Of a stretch of 64,000 nucleotides of DNA, positions 63,802-64,000 are shown piece by piece; positions within the stretch are counted from its first letter, which is position 1, and each line of letters starts with the position of its first letter. A model generated the notes under the pieces. The model saw only the letters and a list, made by a program, of their open reading frames with translations. It made no database searches and had not been told where the DNA came from. The translations under genes and the position numbers were made by a program. Where the stretch lies: NCBI GenBank assembly GCA_028293825.1, contig JAQGNY010000007.1:55402-119401 (forward strand). The letters run 5' to 3'. Origin of the DNA: Verrucomicrobiaceae bacterium (GTDB lineage: Bacteria > Pseudomonadota > Gammaproteobacteria > Pseudomonadales > CAMLJR01).

Positions 63802-64000
63802 TCACGTCACGACATGCGCTTCTTTTGCCGACAGCGGCTTCAGCTCGTGCGCGGCCAACACGGCGTAAACCACATTGCTTTGCGTATGATCTTTTGGATG
63901 CGCCGCAATTAAAATGCTGCCCGCTAGTATCCGTTGATGGTAATCGTCAGCGTGGTGCTCGGAAAAACCTGCGCCAACTAATGCGCCTAATAATCCGCCG
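63802..64000 (-). CDS. C-terminal part of a second glycine-zipper stress protein
   Basis: Partial; it runs off the window. The visible 65 codons read GGLLGALVGAGFSE, then YHQRILAGSILIAAHPKD and end EAHVVT. This matches the end of the protein at 4099-4608 (GGVLGGLVGLGIPE, RYEEKIRSGNILISVHTED). Too short for the start or full domain set to be seen. Confidence 0.7.
   Translation of the reverse strand, partial: GGLLGALVGAGFSEHHADDYHQRILAGSILIAAHPKDHTQSNVVYAVLAAHELKPLSAKEAHVVT

Overview
The window (64 kb, mixed GC) looks like a chromosomal segment of a free-living Gammaproteobacterium. Evidence for this is the NorR-Hmp nitric-oxide pair, a large-subunit KatE catalase, a phosphoketolase-phosphoglucomutase pair and several TonB-dependent receptors with AraC-type partners. 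The genus cannot be fixed from what is visible. No rRNA, tRNA or CRISPR array was seen.

Layout. 0-5 kb is a stress and housekeeping stretch: a hemerythrin, an Nramp-type metal transporter broken by one in-frame stop codon, a VOC protein, Ku, a glycine-zipper stress protein and a BON protein. At 5.4-7.3 kb is a large secreted protein that I do not recognise. 7.6-15.5 kb is a carbon and NO block: HAD hydrolase, pgm and phosphoketolase on the plus strand, then norR divergent from hmp with two GT-N7-AC NorR-type sites between them. 15.7-21.3 kb holds a stand-alone tyrosine recombinase, katE with a small proline-rich protein, and an AraC regulator facing a TonB receptor (22.1-24.5 kb). 24.9-34 kb holds a YeaQ-like/DUF1003 membrane fusion, a cation diffusion facilitator, a sorbosone-dehydrogenase-like protein with a CHAD protein, a second TonB receptor, and a soluble PAS-PAS hybrid histidine kinase.

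34.5-51.3 kb is the most distinctive metabolic region: a medium-chain oxidoreductase, then LuxE-like acyl-activating enzyme 1, LuxC-like acyl reductase 1, an MFS transporter, an N-acyl-D-amino-acid-deacylase-type amidohydrolase, LuxE-like 2, LuxC-like 2, a cytochrome P450 and its [2Fe-2S] ferredoxin. A convergent TonB receptor and an AraC regulator close the block. Two complete LuxE/LuxC carboxylate-to-aldehyde modules in one locus, with no luciferase, suggest an uncharacterised pathway in which an amide or ester-like substrate is imported, hydrolysed or hydroxylated, activated and reduced. The substrate is unknown.

51.3-58.0 kb is an apparently complete integrated filamentous phage (Inoviridae-like), 6,614 bp from repeat to repeat. 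It carries a leftward regulator, small genes, the gene II-type replication initiator, a gene V-type ssDNA-binding protein, two tiny membrane proteins, the major coat protein with its terminator, a TspB/pIII-like adsorption protein, a pVI-like protein and Zot/pI. No secretin and no recognisable integrase are present. It is flanked by a 20-bp direct repeat. Removing it in silico restores a 42-bp site that is a perfect 19-bp inverted repeat with a 4-nt loop. In the circular form the repeat falls inside the regulator gene, so integration swaps that protein's C-terminal tail.

58.2-63.2 kb has an HxlR regulator divergent from a QorB-like reductase and a FrnE/DsbA-like protein, followed by a leftward CMD-SDR-Rieske oxygenase group that may belong to the same catabolic island. 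The window ends inside a second glycine-zipper stress protein.
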